A stretch of DNA of 20,538 nucleotides, from positions 1 to 20,538 of the IMG/VR virus record IMGVR_UViG_3300025141_000986; one strand, written 5' to 3'. A program made the translations under genes and the position numbers. Source of the DNA: a virus. The notes beneath the pieces were generated by a model. It saw only the letters and a list, made by a program, of their open reading frames with translations, was not told where the DNA came from and made no database searches. Shown here one piece after another: positions 12,898 through 20,538 of this stretch (positions within the stretch are counted from its first letter, which is position 1; the number at the start of each line of letters is the position of its first letter).

Positions 12898-15318
12898 ATG
12901 ATTAATACTGGTACTAATAGTTCTTTTCCTGATCAGGTTGTACCTGATGAAGTAAAACAAAGTTATGACTATGGATTACAAGTAGCGAGAGCTATAGAAG
13001 GAGAGTGGTTTCATGGTTATAATTCTGGTAGTAGGTTCTCTGTAAATTATAATAATTTTCATTTTAGAAGATTGTATGCTAGAGGAGAACAACCAGTTCA
13101 AAAATATAAAGATGAATTATCCATTAATGGCGATTTATCGTACTTGAATTTAGACTGGAAACCAATACCTGTTTTATCTAAGTTTGTAGATATAGTAGTG
13201 AATGGTATGGGTTCTAGAAATTATGATATAAAAGCATTCTCACAAGACCCAGTTTCTAGGAAAAATAGAACAGATTACGCTGATAGTATACTTAGAAATA
13301 TAGCATTAAAAGATTATCATAAATCAGTTAAAAACAATTTAGGATACGACATATCTCAAGTAGAAAATGCGGAAACCGCTCCTCAAAGCGAAGAGGAATT
13401 AGAAGTGCATATGCAATTAGACTATAAACAAGCTATAGAGATTGCAGAAGAAGAGGCTATAAATAATACGTTAGCAAGGAATAAATATAAATTAATCCAA
13501 CATAGATTTAATCACGATTTAACTACTATAGGTATTGGTGCAAATAAAACTGGATACAATAAATCAGAAGGTGTTACTGTAGAATACGTTGATCCAGCAA
13601 ATATAGTTTACTCATATACAGAAGATCCTAACTTTGAAGATATATGGTATGTAGGTGAAATAAAAGCATTAACATTAGGAGAGATAAAAAAGTATTGGCC
13701 TCATCTTCTTCCAGAGGAATTAGAAAAAATAGAAAAATACAACGGTAATAATAATTATACAAGAGGTTGGGCTGGTAGAAATGAAGGTAATACTATATAT
13801 GTATTATTTTTTGAATACAAAACGTATAGTGATCAAGTATTTAAAATAAAATATACTGATCAAGGTTTAGAGAAAGCTTTGGAAAAAACAGATATGTTCA
13901 ATCCACCTCCTAGTGATAATTTTGATAAAGTATCTAGATCAATAGAGGTATTATATTCTGGTGCTAAAGTTTTAGGATATGATCAATTACTAGATTGGAG
14001 ATTAGCTGAAAACATGACAAGGCCTAAGTCAAATTTGACTAAGGTTAATATGAACTATAATATAACTGCTCCTAGAATGTATAAAGGGAGAATTGAATCT
14101 ATAGTTAGCAAGTGCATGGGGTTTGCTGACATGATTCAAATAACACATATAAAACTCCAACAAGTATTATCTAAAATTGTTCCAGATGGTGTATTTTTAG
14201 ATGTAGATGGTTTAGCAGAGGTAGATTTAGGCAATGGTACAAATTATAATCCTGCAGAAGCACTTAATATGTACTTTCAAACTGGTAGTGTAGTTGGTAG
14301 ATCCATGACACAAGATGGTGATTTAAATCACGGAAAAGTACCTATACAAGAATTATCTAGTTCTAACGGACAAGCTAAAATTCAATCATTAATAAGCACA
14401 TATCAGTACTATTTACAAATGATAAGGGATGTAACCGGATTAAATGAAGCTAGAGATGGTAGTATGCCAAATGAGAAATCATTAGTAGGATTACAAAAAT
14501 TAGCTGCCGCTAATTCAAATACCGCTACTAGACATATTTTAGATGCCAGTTTATATCTTACTTTAAGAGCATGTGAAAATATTACACTAAGAATATCAGA
14601 TTGTTTAGAGTTTGACTTAACAAGAGAAGCTTTAATTAATAGTATAACAGCTTACAATGTAGGCACGTTAGAAGAAATGTACAATTTACATTTATATGAT
14701 TTTGGAATATATTTAGAACTTGAACCAGATGATGAAGAAAAAGCACTATTAGAGCAAAATATTCAAATGGCTCTTCAGCAAAACCAAATATACTTAGAAG
14801 ATGCTATAGATGTTAGGAATGTAAAAAATCTTAAGTTAGCAAACAAATTACTTAAGATAAAACGACAAGAAAAACAAAAAATAGATCAACAAATAGCTCA
14901 ACAACAAATGCAAGCTCAAGCTCAAGCTCAAGCTGAAGCAGCTCAAGCAACAGCATTGGCGGAGGCACAAAAACAACAAGCTATTGCTCAAACCACACTC
15001 CAAATAGAACAAGGTAAATCCCAATTTGATATACAACTACTTCAACAAGAAGGTCAAATAAAAATGCAATTAGCAGAACAAAAATTTGGGTATGATATGC
15101 AGTTAGCTCAATTAGATTCTCAAACAAGATTGCAAGTTGATAGTGAAAAAGAAAATAGAAAAGATAATAGAACTAAAATACAAGCTAGTCAACAAAGTGA
15201 ATTAATTGACCAAAGAAAAAATAATTTATTACCAAAAAACTTTGAAATAACGCCAGAAACTGTAGATCAAAAAATGGAGCAAGATGCGTCTTTACAACCT
15301 CCACCAGAAAATATATAA
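12898..15318 (+). CDS. Portal protein
   Basis: At 806 residues and directly after TerL, this fits a large podovirus-like portal, the 12-subunit ring at the head vertex through which DNA moves. The core has the usual portal character: LNLDWKPIPVLSKFVDIVVNGM, a long charged helical part, VEYVDPANIVYSYTED, then helices around FADMIQITHIKLQQVLSKIVPDG and TYQYYLQMIRDVTGLNEARDGSMPNEKSLVG (both in parts), typical of the crown-to-clip region. From about residue 620 to 780 it is an almost pure Gln/Ala/Lys/Glu coiled-coil extension, reminiscent of the barrel of P22-type portals. A hexanucleotide repeat sits in this part. The start is the first ATG after the TerL stop. Family call is by pattern and position. 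Confidence 0.83.
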   Translation: MINTGTNSSFPDQVVPDEVKQSYDYGLQVARAIEGEWFHGYNSGSRFSVNYNNFHFRRLYARGEQPVQKYKDELSINGDLSYLNLDWKPIPVLSKFVDIVVNGMGSRNYDIKAFSQDPVSRKNRTDYADSILRNIALKDYHKSVKNNLGYDISQVENAETAPQSEEELEVHMQLDYKQAIEIAEEEAINNTLARNKYKLIQHRFNHDLTTIGIGANKTGYNKSEGVTVEYVDPANIVYSYTEDPNFEDIWYVGEIKALTLGEIKKYWPHLLPEELEKIEKYNGNNNYTRGWAGRNEGNTIYVLFFEYKTYSDQVFKIKYTDQGLEKALEKTDMFNPPPSDNFDKVSRSIEVLYSGAKVLGYDQLLDWRLAENMTRPKSNLTKVNMNYNITAPRMYKGRIESIVSKCMGFADMIQITHIKLQQVLSKIVPDGVFLDVDGLAEVDLGNGTNYNPAEALNMYFQTGSVVGRSMTQDGDLNHGKVPIQELSSSNGQAKIQSLISTYQYYLQMIRDVTGLNEARDGSMPNEKSLVGLQKLAAANSNTATRHILDASLYLTLRACENITLRISDCLEFDLTREALINSITAYNVGTLEEMYNLHLYDFGIYLELEPDDEEKALLEQNIQMALQQNQIYLEDAIDVRNVKNLKLANKLLKIKRQEKQKIDQQIAQQQMQAQAQAQAEAAQATALAEAQKQQAIAQTTLQIEQGKSQFDIQLLQQEGQIKMQLAEQKFGYDMQLAQLDSQTRLQVDSEKENRKDNRTKIQASQQSELIDQRKNNLLPKNFEITPETVDQKMEQDASLQPPPENI
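14911..14934 (+). repeat. Tandem CAAGCT hexamer repeat (x4) in portal gene
   Basis: Four perfect CAAGCT units encode Gln-Ala repeats (QAQAQAQA) in the helical C-terminal extension of the portal protein. The unit is six bases, so gain or loss of a unit keeps the reading frame and would change helix length by two residues. Confidence 0.85.
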
Positions 15319-15330
15319 TTATATAATATC

Positions 15331-16515
15331 ATGAAAGAAGAACAAGAAGAATTAGTAGTCAGAGAAGAACCAGTCGTTGATACGAAGGTAGAAAAACTAA
15401 AAGTTAAAAAACCTAAAAAGTTTACTAAAAAAGATGAGATAATTAAAGTAGACCTATCAACCAAAAAAGAAGAAACTAAAACTGAAGAAGATGCCATTCA
15501 AGAGCCAAGCACAGAGAGCGTGGATGTACGCGAACTTCCCAGCGATGGCGAAGAAGTGGGAACAGGAGACACCGGAGGGTTACCTACCGGAGAATCTACC
15601 GGAGGAATAATAGAAGATATTACCGATGAAGAAATTGTAATTGGAGAAACTAAAGTTGAAACACCAGTTACTACACAACCAGAAACCCCTAAAATTGATT
15701 TACCTGAAAACTTAGAAAAGTTAGTTAATTTTATGAGTGATACTGGTGGAGATATAAATGACTATGTTAGACTCAACTTTGATTACGATGCTGTTGATTC
15801 TGATATACTACTTAAAGAATACTACAAAGTCACTAAACCTCATTTAAATAGAGAAGAGGTTGAATTCATTATAGAAGATCAATTCAAAGTTGATGAAGAT
15901 TATGATGAAGATAAAGAGATTAAGAAAAAGAAATTAGCTTATAAAGAAGAAGTTGCTAAAGCTAAAGGTTTCCTAGAAGAAACTAAAAATAAGTATTATG
16001 ATGAGATCAAGTTGAAACCATCAAATACAGAAGAAGATAGAAAAGCAATTGAATTTTTTAATAAGTATAATAAAGATCAAGAGGTTTCTTTAAAGAAACA
16101 CGAAGAATTTAAAAACATTACTAAAAACTACTTTAGTCAAGATTTCAAAGGTTTTGAGTTTAACTTGGGTGAGAAGAAGTTTAGGTATGGTGTAAATAAT
16201 CCTAATGAGCTAGCGGAAACACAATCCGATATTGCTAATTTTATAAAGAGGTTCTTAAATGAAGACGGTACTATTAAAGATCACAAGGGTTATCACAAGG
16301 CTATCTACGCAGCTAAAAATGCAGATACTATAGCACAACATTTCTATGAGCAAGGCAAAGCCGACGCTGTAAAAGATGTTATGGCTAAATCTAAAAATAT
16401 AAACGACACACCTAGGCAAAGCGCTAATGGAAACGTTTTTATTAATGGATTAAAAGTAAAAGCTGTTACTGGATTAGATAGTTCTAAATTGAAAGTAAAA
16501 AAAATAAAGTTATAA
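15331..16515 (+). CDS. Putative capsid scaffolding protein, 394 aa
   Basis: The placement between portal and major capsid genes, the high content of Glu, Lys and Asp, and the lack of cysteine are typical of a scaffold, which directs capsid assembly and is then lost. Residues 1-50 are charged and Lys/Val-rich; 51-125 form an acidic, Gly/Thr-rich linker of unusual base composition; 125-300 are helical (LPENLEKLVNFM, REEVEFIIEDQF, ELAETQSDIANFIKRFL); 305-360 form another helix (YHKAIYAAKNADTIAQHFYEQGKADAVKDVM, in parts). The basic tail (LDSSKLKVKKIKL) is a good candidate for the capsid-binding element. No serine protease motif is visible. A virion internal protein is the main alternative. Confidence 0.65.
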   Translation: MKEEQEELVVREEPVVDTKVEKLKVKKPKKFTKKDEIIKVDLSTKKEETKTEEDAIQEPSTESVDVRELPSDGEEVGTGDTGGLPTGESTGGIIEDITDEEIVIGETKVETPVTTQPETPKIDLPENLEKLVNFMSDTGGDINDYVRLNFDYDAVDSDILLKEYYKVTKPHLNREEVEFIIEDQFKVDEDYDEDKEIKKKKLAYKEEVAKAKGFLEETKNKYYDEIKLKPSNTEEDRKAIEFFNKYNKDQEVSLKKHEEFKNITKNYFSQDFKGFEFNLGEKKFRYGVNNPNELAETQSDIANFIKRFLNEDGTIKDHKGYHKAIYAAKNADTIAQHFYEQGKADAVKDVMAKSKNINDTPRQSANGNVFINGLKVKAVTGLDSSKLKVKKIKL

Positions 16516-16525
16516 ACTTATAAAC
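16510..16525 (+). repeat. Tandem TTATAAAC (x2) in the leader of the capsid gene
   Basis: Two perfect copies of TTATAAAC (16510-16517, 16518-16525) lie across the scaffold stop codon and end eight bases before the major capsid start codon. The location suggests a translation or promoter element for a highly expressed gene, but the sequence is AT-rich and could be chance. Confidence 0.4.
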
Positions 16526-16533
16526 TAAAAATT

Positions 16534-18009
16534 ATGCCGTTTACAGTACAAAATGCGGATTTAACACCGCACCAGGACCAGGTAATATTGTCAGACAATT
16601 ATTTAAACTTCACCAATTCAAGTGGAAATGATTTCGCGCAACAATACCTTCCTGAGTTATACGAACAAGAAGTCGAAAGATTTGGTAATAGAACCATATC
16701 TGGCTTCTTAAGGATGGTCGGGGCTGAAATGCCTATGACATCAGATCAAGTAATTTGGTCAGAACAAAATAGATTACACATCAGTTATACTGGCTGTGTT
16801 CTAACTGTCGGAGTTGGTAATGCACAAATAACAATTGATCCAGCTCATATTGGGCCAGGTCCAGGACAACAACCAGCTCATGTTATTAGAGCAGGTCAAA
16901 CTATTGTTGTTAGTGAACCAATATCTAATACAACTGTTAAAGCTTTAGTAGATCCTCCAGTTAATGGAGTTGCTCCAGTTCATCCTGCTCCCCTCACGAC
17001 TCTTTTTGCTTTTCCATATGGATTAGCCGCGTGGCCAGCAGCTTTTGCAGGTGCCGATTTAAACATCTTTGTTTATGGATCTGAGTTTGCTAAAGGAACA
17101 CAGGGATTAGATGGAGCTGTTGATCCGTCTTTCACACAATTTCATAACAAACCAATTATCATAAAAGATAAGTATGAGATCTCAGGATCTGACACTGCTC
17201 AAATTGGTTGGGTTGAAGTTGCTACTGAAGATGGAACATCAGGATACTTATGGTATCTAAAAGCTGAATCTGAAACAAGATTGCGTTACGAGGATTACCT
17301 TGAAATGGCAATGGTTGAAGGTGAACTTGCTGTTGCAGGTACTGGTGGTATATCAGTTGATGCTAGTACTACTAACATTGGTGGTACACAAGGTTTATTT
17401 CAAGCAATTGAAACAAGAGGTAATGTATGGCAAGGATTTGCTGGTGCTGCTGCTCCTGGAGCTGGCGCGTTAGCTGATTTTGATGCTATATTAGCTCAAT
17501 TAGACGCACAGGGTGCTATTGAAGAGAACATGTTATTTTTAGACAGAGCAACTGCTCTTGACTTTGATGATATGATTGCAGCTCAAGCTGGTGGAGGTTA
17601 TGCCGCTACTACTGCTGCTTCTTATGGTTTATTTGACAACTCTGGCGAGATGGCATTAAACTTTGGATTTTCTGGGTTTAGAAGAGGTTCTTATGACTTC
17701 TACAAAACTGATTGGAAATATCTAAATGATGCTTCAACTCGTGGAATGGTTGACAATATAAGAGGGGTAATGGTTCCAGCTGGAACATCTACTGTTTACG
17801 ATCAATTACTTGGTCAAAACATTAGACGACCTTTCCTACATGTGAGGTATAGAGCTTCGCAAACTGATGATAGAAGATATAAATCCTGGATTACTGGATC
17901 TGTTGGTGGTGCTTACACTTCTGATTTAGATGCTATGGAAGTACACTTCTTATCTGAAAGATGTCTGTGTGTTCAAGCTGCGAATAACTTCGTAGAATTC
18001 ACAGCGTAA
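16534..18009 (+). CDS. Major capsid protein
   Basis: This 491-residue protein follows the portal and putative scaffold. Its N-terminus (SDNYLNFTNSSGNDFAQQYLPELYEQEVERFGNRTISGFLRMVGAEMPMTSDQVIW, in parts) matches major capsid proteins I know from marine podovirus-like genomes. Residues 85-190 form a beta-rich, Pro/Gly-rich stretch (IGPGPGQQPAHV, RAGQTIVVSEP), probably an insertion domain. The part from 215 on has the long helix region RLRYEDYLEMAMVEGELAV and mixed alpha/beta elements consistent with an HK97 fold, ending in VHFLSERCLCVQAANNF. Codon choice and GC are higher than in neighbours, as expected for an abundant protein. The fold is inferred; the identity is well supported by context. 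Confidence 0.85.
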   Translation: MPFTVQNADLTPHQDQVILSDNYLNFTNSSGNDFAQQYLPELYEQEVERFGNRTISGFLRMVGAEMPMTSDQVIWSEQNRLHISYTGCVLTVGVGNAQITIDPAHIGPGPGQQPAHVIRAGQTIVVSEPISNTTVKALVDPPVNGVAPVHPAPLTTLFAFPYGLAAWPAAFAGADLNIFVYGSEFAKGTQGLDGAVDPSFTQFHNKPIIIKDKYEISGSDTAQIGWVEVATEDGTSGYLWYLKAESETRLRYEDYLEMAMVEGELAVAGTGGISVDASTTNIGGTQGLFQAIETRGNVWQGFAGAAAPGAGALADFDAILAQLDAQGAIEENMLFLDRATALDFDDMIAAQAGGGYAATTAASYGLFDNSGEMALNFGFSGFRRGSYDFYKTDWKYLNDASTRGMVDNIRGVMVPAGTSTVYDQLLGQNIRRPFLHVRYRASQTDDRRYKSWITGSVGGAYTSDLDAMEVHFLSERCLCVQAANNFVEFTA

Positions 18010-18035
18010 TTATTAATCTTTTAAAATAAGAAACT

Positions 18036-18353
18036 ATGGCTTTAATGAAAATAACATCAACAGCACCTCTTAGTCAAATTTATGACATAACTGTACCTCT
18101 TACCGTTGCTGGGGCTAGCGCTACGCAGTTTACTGTAGCAGAGGAGAGTGGTGGAGTAGTAACGATAGATGTACAATCCGGTGTGTTTGGTACAACTGGA
18201 GCGTTAGCTGCTGCTGCTCGAGTTCAATTTACAGAGGGAATTGAAGAAGGTGTAGCAGACCCATATGCTATTCCAGATGTGAAAAGTATAACTTCAGAAA
18301 CCGACGCATATTTAGTCGCTGACGAAGTAGCTTTGATCACTAGTTACGCATAA
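18036..18353 (+). CDS. Small capsid-associated protein, 105 aa
   Basis: This short acidic protein is rich in Ala, Val, Thr and Ser and lacks cysteine, a composition like that of head decoration or head-completion proteins. Strand-like segments (IYDITVPLTVAG, ATQFTVAEES, VVTIDVQSGVFG) precede an acidic, loop-rich C-terminus. It starts behind AATAAGA, 27 bases after the capsid gene, and ends at an intrinsic terminator, so it is co-expressed with the capsid protein at the 3' end of that transcript. Decoration protein is the most natural guess; nothing in the sequence proves it. Confidence 0.6.
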   Translation: MALMKITSTAPLSQIYDITVPLTVAGASATQFTVAEESGGVVTIDVQSGVFGTTGALAAAARVQFTEGIEEGVADPYAIPDVKSITSETDAYLVADEVALITSYA

Positions 18354-18369
18354 CAACTACAATTAATAT

Positions 18370-18396
18370 AAGACCCCATTAATTTGGGGTCTTTTT
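18370..18396 (+). terminator. Intrinsic terminator after the capsid genes
   Basis: A stem of eight or nine base pairs (AGACCCCA 18371-18378 with TGGGGTCT 18385-18392, plus an A-T pair) closes a six-base loop and runs into TTTTT. The GC-rich core in an AT-rich region makes this a strong rho-independent terminator. It ends the segment carrying the capsid and small partner genes. Confidence 0.93.
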
Positions 18397-18418
18397 AACT
18401 ATTATATTATATTATATC

Positions 18419-19189
18419 ATGGAAAACGAAGAAGTACAAACTCCTGTTCAAACTAAGGAATGGGAAATGAAAGATAGATATTACTATCTACTTAATGACA
18501 TGTCGCCATTAAGTTATACAATGAATTCAAAACATACTACAAAAGCACCTTTACTTTATTATGATGAAGAGAAGGGAATACAAAGAGCTTTAAGATATGC
18601 TACTAATCAAGTTTCACCGTTCGTGGACGAACAAGAAGGTCCAGTAACATTAGCTCATATAGTTTTTGATCAAGGCACTTTATATGTTCCTATGCAACAG
18701 CAGAATCTACAGAAGATGTTAGACATACATCCTCTTAAAGGTAAGAGATTTGCAGAACACGATAATCGTGAAGTAGCTAAAGATGAATTAGAAGATTTAA
18801 ATCTAGAAATAGAAGCCCTAGTCGCAGCGCAAGCTATAGAATTAGATCAAGCTGAAGCAATTCTTAGGGTTGAAGTAGGATCAAATGTTTCTAATTTATC
18901 TTCTAAAGAATTAAAAAGAGACATATTAGTATTTGCTAAGAGAAATCCTAGATTGTTTATTGAATTAGCTAACGATGAAAATGTTTTGCTTAGGAATTTT
19001 GCTATTAAAGCAACAGAACTAGGTATATTAAAACTAGCTAGCGATCAAAGAACATTTAACTGGGGTAGCAATGGTAGAAAACTAATGACGGTACCTTTTG
19101 ATGAAAACCCATACTCTGCTATGGCAGCATTCTTTAAAACCGATGAGGGTTTAGAAGTATATAAATCTATAGAGAAGAAGATTAATTAA
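18419..19189 (+). CDS. Conserved phage structural or assembly protein, 256 aa
   Basis: This acidic, mostly helical protein has an N-terminal part with KDRYYYLLNDMSPLSY and LLYYDEEKGIQRALRYATNQ, then a Glu/Ala-rich helix (LEDLNLEIEALVAAQAIELDQAEAIL), and a C-terminal domain (KELKRDILVFAKRNPRLFIELAND) ending in FNWGSNGRKLMTVPFDENPYSAMAAFFKTDEG. The 'NGRKLMTVPFDExPYSA' segment is one I recognise as conserved in virion-gene clusters of marine phages, but I cannot name a function. It is bracketed by two intrinsic terminators, so it forms its own short transcription segment. Possible roles are head completion or connector assembly. Confidence 0.7.
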   Translation: MENEEVQTPVQTKEWEMKDRYYYLLNDMSPLSYTMNSKHTTKAPLLYYDEEKGIQRALRYATNQVSPFVDEQEGPVTLAHIVFDQGTLYVPMQQQNLQKMLDIHPLKGKRFAEHDNREVAKDELEDLNLEIEALVAAQAIELDQAEAILRVEVGSNVSNLSSKELKRDILVFAKRNPRLFIELANDENVLLRNFAIKATELGILKLASDQRTFNWGSNGRKLMTVPFDENPYSAMAAFFKTDEGLEVYKSIEKKIN

Positions 19190-19218
19190 AAAAGATCTTT
19201 AGTATGTAACTATATTAT

Positions 19219-19243
19219 AGGCGGCTTAATCGCCGCCTTTTTT
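19219..19243 (+). terminator. Intrinsic terminator before the connector genes
   Basis: A perfect six-base-pair GC stem GGCGGC (19220-19225) with GCCGCC (19232-19237), extended by an A-T pair, closes a TTAATC loop and is followed by six T residues. It lies 30 bases after the stop of the preceding gene and 18 bases before the next start, so transcription of the next genes must read through or start in the very short gap. Confidence 0.93.
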
Positions 19244-19261
19244 ATTTAAAAATAAAACAAA

Positions 19262-20044
19262 ATGGCAATAAATGTAGATGACGTATACAAAACTGTTCTA
19301 TACGTGTTAAATAAAGAACAAAGGGGTTATCTAACGCCAGAAGAGTTTAACAAGATAGCAACACAGGTTCAATTAGAGATATTTGAAAAGTATTTTGAGG
19401 ATCTAAATCAATACTCAAGAATCCAAGATAATGATACTGAGTATGGTAACAGAATAGATAATATAGAGGAGAAGTTAGATATATTTAAAACCAACGGTGA
19501 TTGTGCTTGGAACGTAAATGAATATTACGAAGAACCAGATCTTGGCACATACAGCGCGAGTGGATTATCTATTGAATTTTATAAACTAGGTACTGTTATA
19601 TATAATAACACTGAAGTACAAAGAGCTAAGCCAAATGAATTACTATATATAAATAAATCTCCACTTACTAAACCCACTATTACTTATCCAGTATATACTT
19701 ATGAAAACCATAGAATATATGTATATCCAAAAACAATAGTTGGAACTATGGCTACTCAAACCGCACTTGCCACTACACCTATTTCAGCTACATGTATTAG
19801 AAAACCACAAAATGTTAAATGGGGTTATATTCCCGGAACACTTGGGCAGTTTGAATATAACGCTACAGAATGGGATGGTGCAGTTGGCGCTGCGGGTTCA
19901 ACAAATTTTGAATTACACGCTTCAGAACAGTCTGAGGTTGTGTTAAACGTATTAATGTATGCTGGAGTCGTCATACGTGATCCTCAGATTGTGCAAATAG
20001 CATCTCAAAAAGCACAACAAGATGAAGTATCAGAAAAAAGCTAA
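19262..20044 (+). CDS. Head-tail connector or ring-protein candidate, 260 aa
   Basis: The N-terminus VDDVYKTVLYVLNKEQRGYLTPEEFNKIATQVQLEIFEKYFEDLNQYSR (in parts) is a helical region I recognise as a recurring signature of adaptor or ring proteins in crAss-like and related marine podoviruses, lying after the capsid genes. The rest is strand-rich (YKLGTVIYNNTEVQRAKPNELLYINKSPL, YENHRIYVYPKTI in parts) and ends in a helical, Gln-rich tail. No catalytic motif is visible. It follows terminator two and precedes another connector candidate by six bases. The identity as a connector component is inferred from context and the N-terminal pattern. Confidence 0.65.
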   Translation: MAINVDDVYKTVLYVLNKEQRGYLTPEEFNKIATQVQLEIFEKYFEDLNQYSRIQDNDTEYGNRIDNIEEKLDIFKTNGDCAWNVNEYYEEPDLGTYSASGLSIEFYKLGTVIYNNTEVQRAKPNELLYINKSPLTKPTITYPVYTYENHRIYVYPKTIVGTMATQTALATTPISATCIRKPQNVKWGYIPGTLGQFEYNATEWDGAVGAAGSTNFELHASEQSEVVLNVLMYAGVVIRDPQIVQIASQKAQQDEVSEKS

Positions 20045-20050
20045 TAAGAT

Positions 20051-20538
20051 ATGGGATTAATAAACGAAACTAATGAACAATACTATGTAGGAACGCAATC
20101 CATGGTTTACGATGGAACCACTACATACGCTTTTACTTTTGATATTGATCTTTCATTGGGATATATAGATGTTGTAAATCCTAATCTTAGTTCATGGTCA
20201 CCAGGAAATGATTATTATCAATTAAATAATTTCTTTTTAGAAGTAAGCACAGATAGTCAAGTTACTTGGATTGAATATAATGAAACAGATTATTTTACAG
20301 TTGAAAATAATACTATAACATTTGAAAATAATCATTCTATATCATCAAGTGCTACTATATATATAAGAATAAGATTAAAGAATTTATATAATACAAGCTC
20401 TTTTGAGCATTATGGAGGTTATCAGTATACTAGTTTAGAAGATGTAGTCAACAACTTTATGGTTGCATATGTCGGACAAGATAAGATAATACCTAGTGTT
20501 AAAAGAACTGATGTCATGTTTCATGCTAAAAGAGGTTT
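20051..20538 (+). CDS. Tail or ring protein, N-terminal part (3' end outside window)
   Basis: The frame from the ATG at 20051 stays open to the right edge (162 codons seen). Residues 1-115 are strand-rich (YYVGTQSMVYDGTTTYAFTFD, NDYYQLNNFFLEVSTD, ATIYIRIRLKN), and then comes GGYQYTSLEDVVNNFMVAYVGQDKIIPSVKRTDVMFHAKRG (in parts), a segment I recognise as conserved in proteins next to the previous gene in marine Bacteroidetes-type podoviruses. A ring or tail-stabilising protein at the head-tail junction is likely. It begins behind AATAAGA, six bases after the preceding stop. The length and C-terminal domains cannot be seen. Confidence 0.65.
   Translation, partial: MGLINETNEQYYVGTQSMVYDGTTTYAFTFDIDLSLGYIDVVNPNLSSWSPGNDYYQLNNFFLEVSTDSQVTWIEYNETDYFTVENNTITFENNHSISSSATIYIRIRLKNLYNTSSFEHYGGYQYTSLEDVVNNFMVAYVGQDKIIPSVKRTDVMFHAKRG

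Noticed and set aside
15312-15325. 14-base AT-only palindrome at the end of the portal gene
   Set aside because: It is a perfect palindrome but made only of A and T, so it is weak as a hairpin and likely by chance; no T-run or motif supports a role.
19740-19946. 68-codon frame inside the connector candidate
   Set aside because: It is nested in another frame of a gene with clear protein character and has no supporting signal.
1-20538. tRNA genes, CRISPR arrays, insertion sequences, integrase or attachment sites
   Set aside because: No cloverleaf, regular spaced repeats, transposase or recombinase motifs, or matching flanking repeats were seen on either strand.

Overview
The window looks like part of the late (virion and lysis) region of an AT-rich tailed bacteriophage, probably infecting a Bacteroidetes (Flavobacteria-like) host in an aquatic habitat. 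By eye the GC content is about one third. Every gene lies on the + strand, most genes touch or overlap by 1, 4 or 8 bases, and there are almost no strong Shine-Dalgarno sequences, as is usual in Bacteroidetes. One gene carries a signal peptide of the Bacteroidetes style, and the tail-fibre fragment at the left edge has a 'GFFLPTLTTAEV' segment typical of structural proteins from such phages. No tRNA, integrase, transposase or CRISPR array was seen. The host assignment is inferred from these traits. A relationship to crAss-like or Cellulophaga-type podoviruses fits the module order but is unproven.

Layout. Positions 1-1054 hold the C-terminal part of a tail-fibre-like protein. Positions 1061-1092 hold a set of small overlapping hairpins. 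Positions 1122-4288 hold a conserved hypothetical gene, a phage GroEL (513 aa), a GroES (86 aa) and three small genes, one of them probably a winged-helix protein. Positions 4314-7817 form a lysis and small-protein block: a CxxC peptide, a small membrane protein, an Amidase_3 endolysin, a basic Cys-containing peptide, a two-helix membrane protein, a CEPC peptide, a very basic low-complexity protein, a secreted protein and a holin-like protein. Positions 7821-9328 carry two structural, probably surface or adhesin, proteins. Positions 9377-10672 carry a coiled-coil protein, a small conserved protein, a protein that looks like two GroES folds in tandem, and a small helical protein that could be the small terminase subunit. 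Positions 10672-18353 are the packaging and head module: large terminase, portal, putative scaffold, major capsid protein and a small partner protein. After an intrinsic terminator come a conserved structural gene, a second terminator, and two head-tail connector or ring-protein candidates, the last cut by the window edge.

How the genes fit together. TerL, portal, scaffold and capsid protein build and fill the head, and the downstream genes probably form the connector. The amidase and small membrane proteins release progeny. The most striking theme is protein folding: the phage encodes a complete GroEL/GroES pair, and separately, just upstream of the terminase, a tandem GroES-like protein. 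Together these suggest a phage-modified chaperonin system for folding virion proteins; that link is inference.
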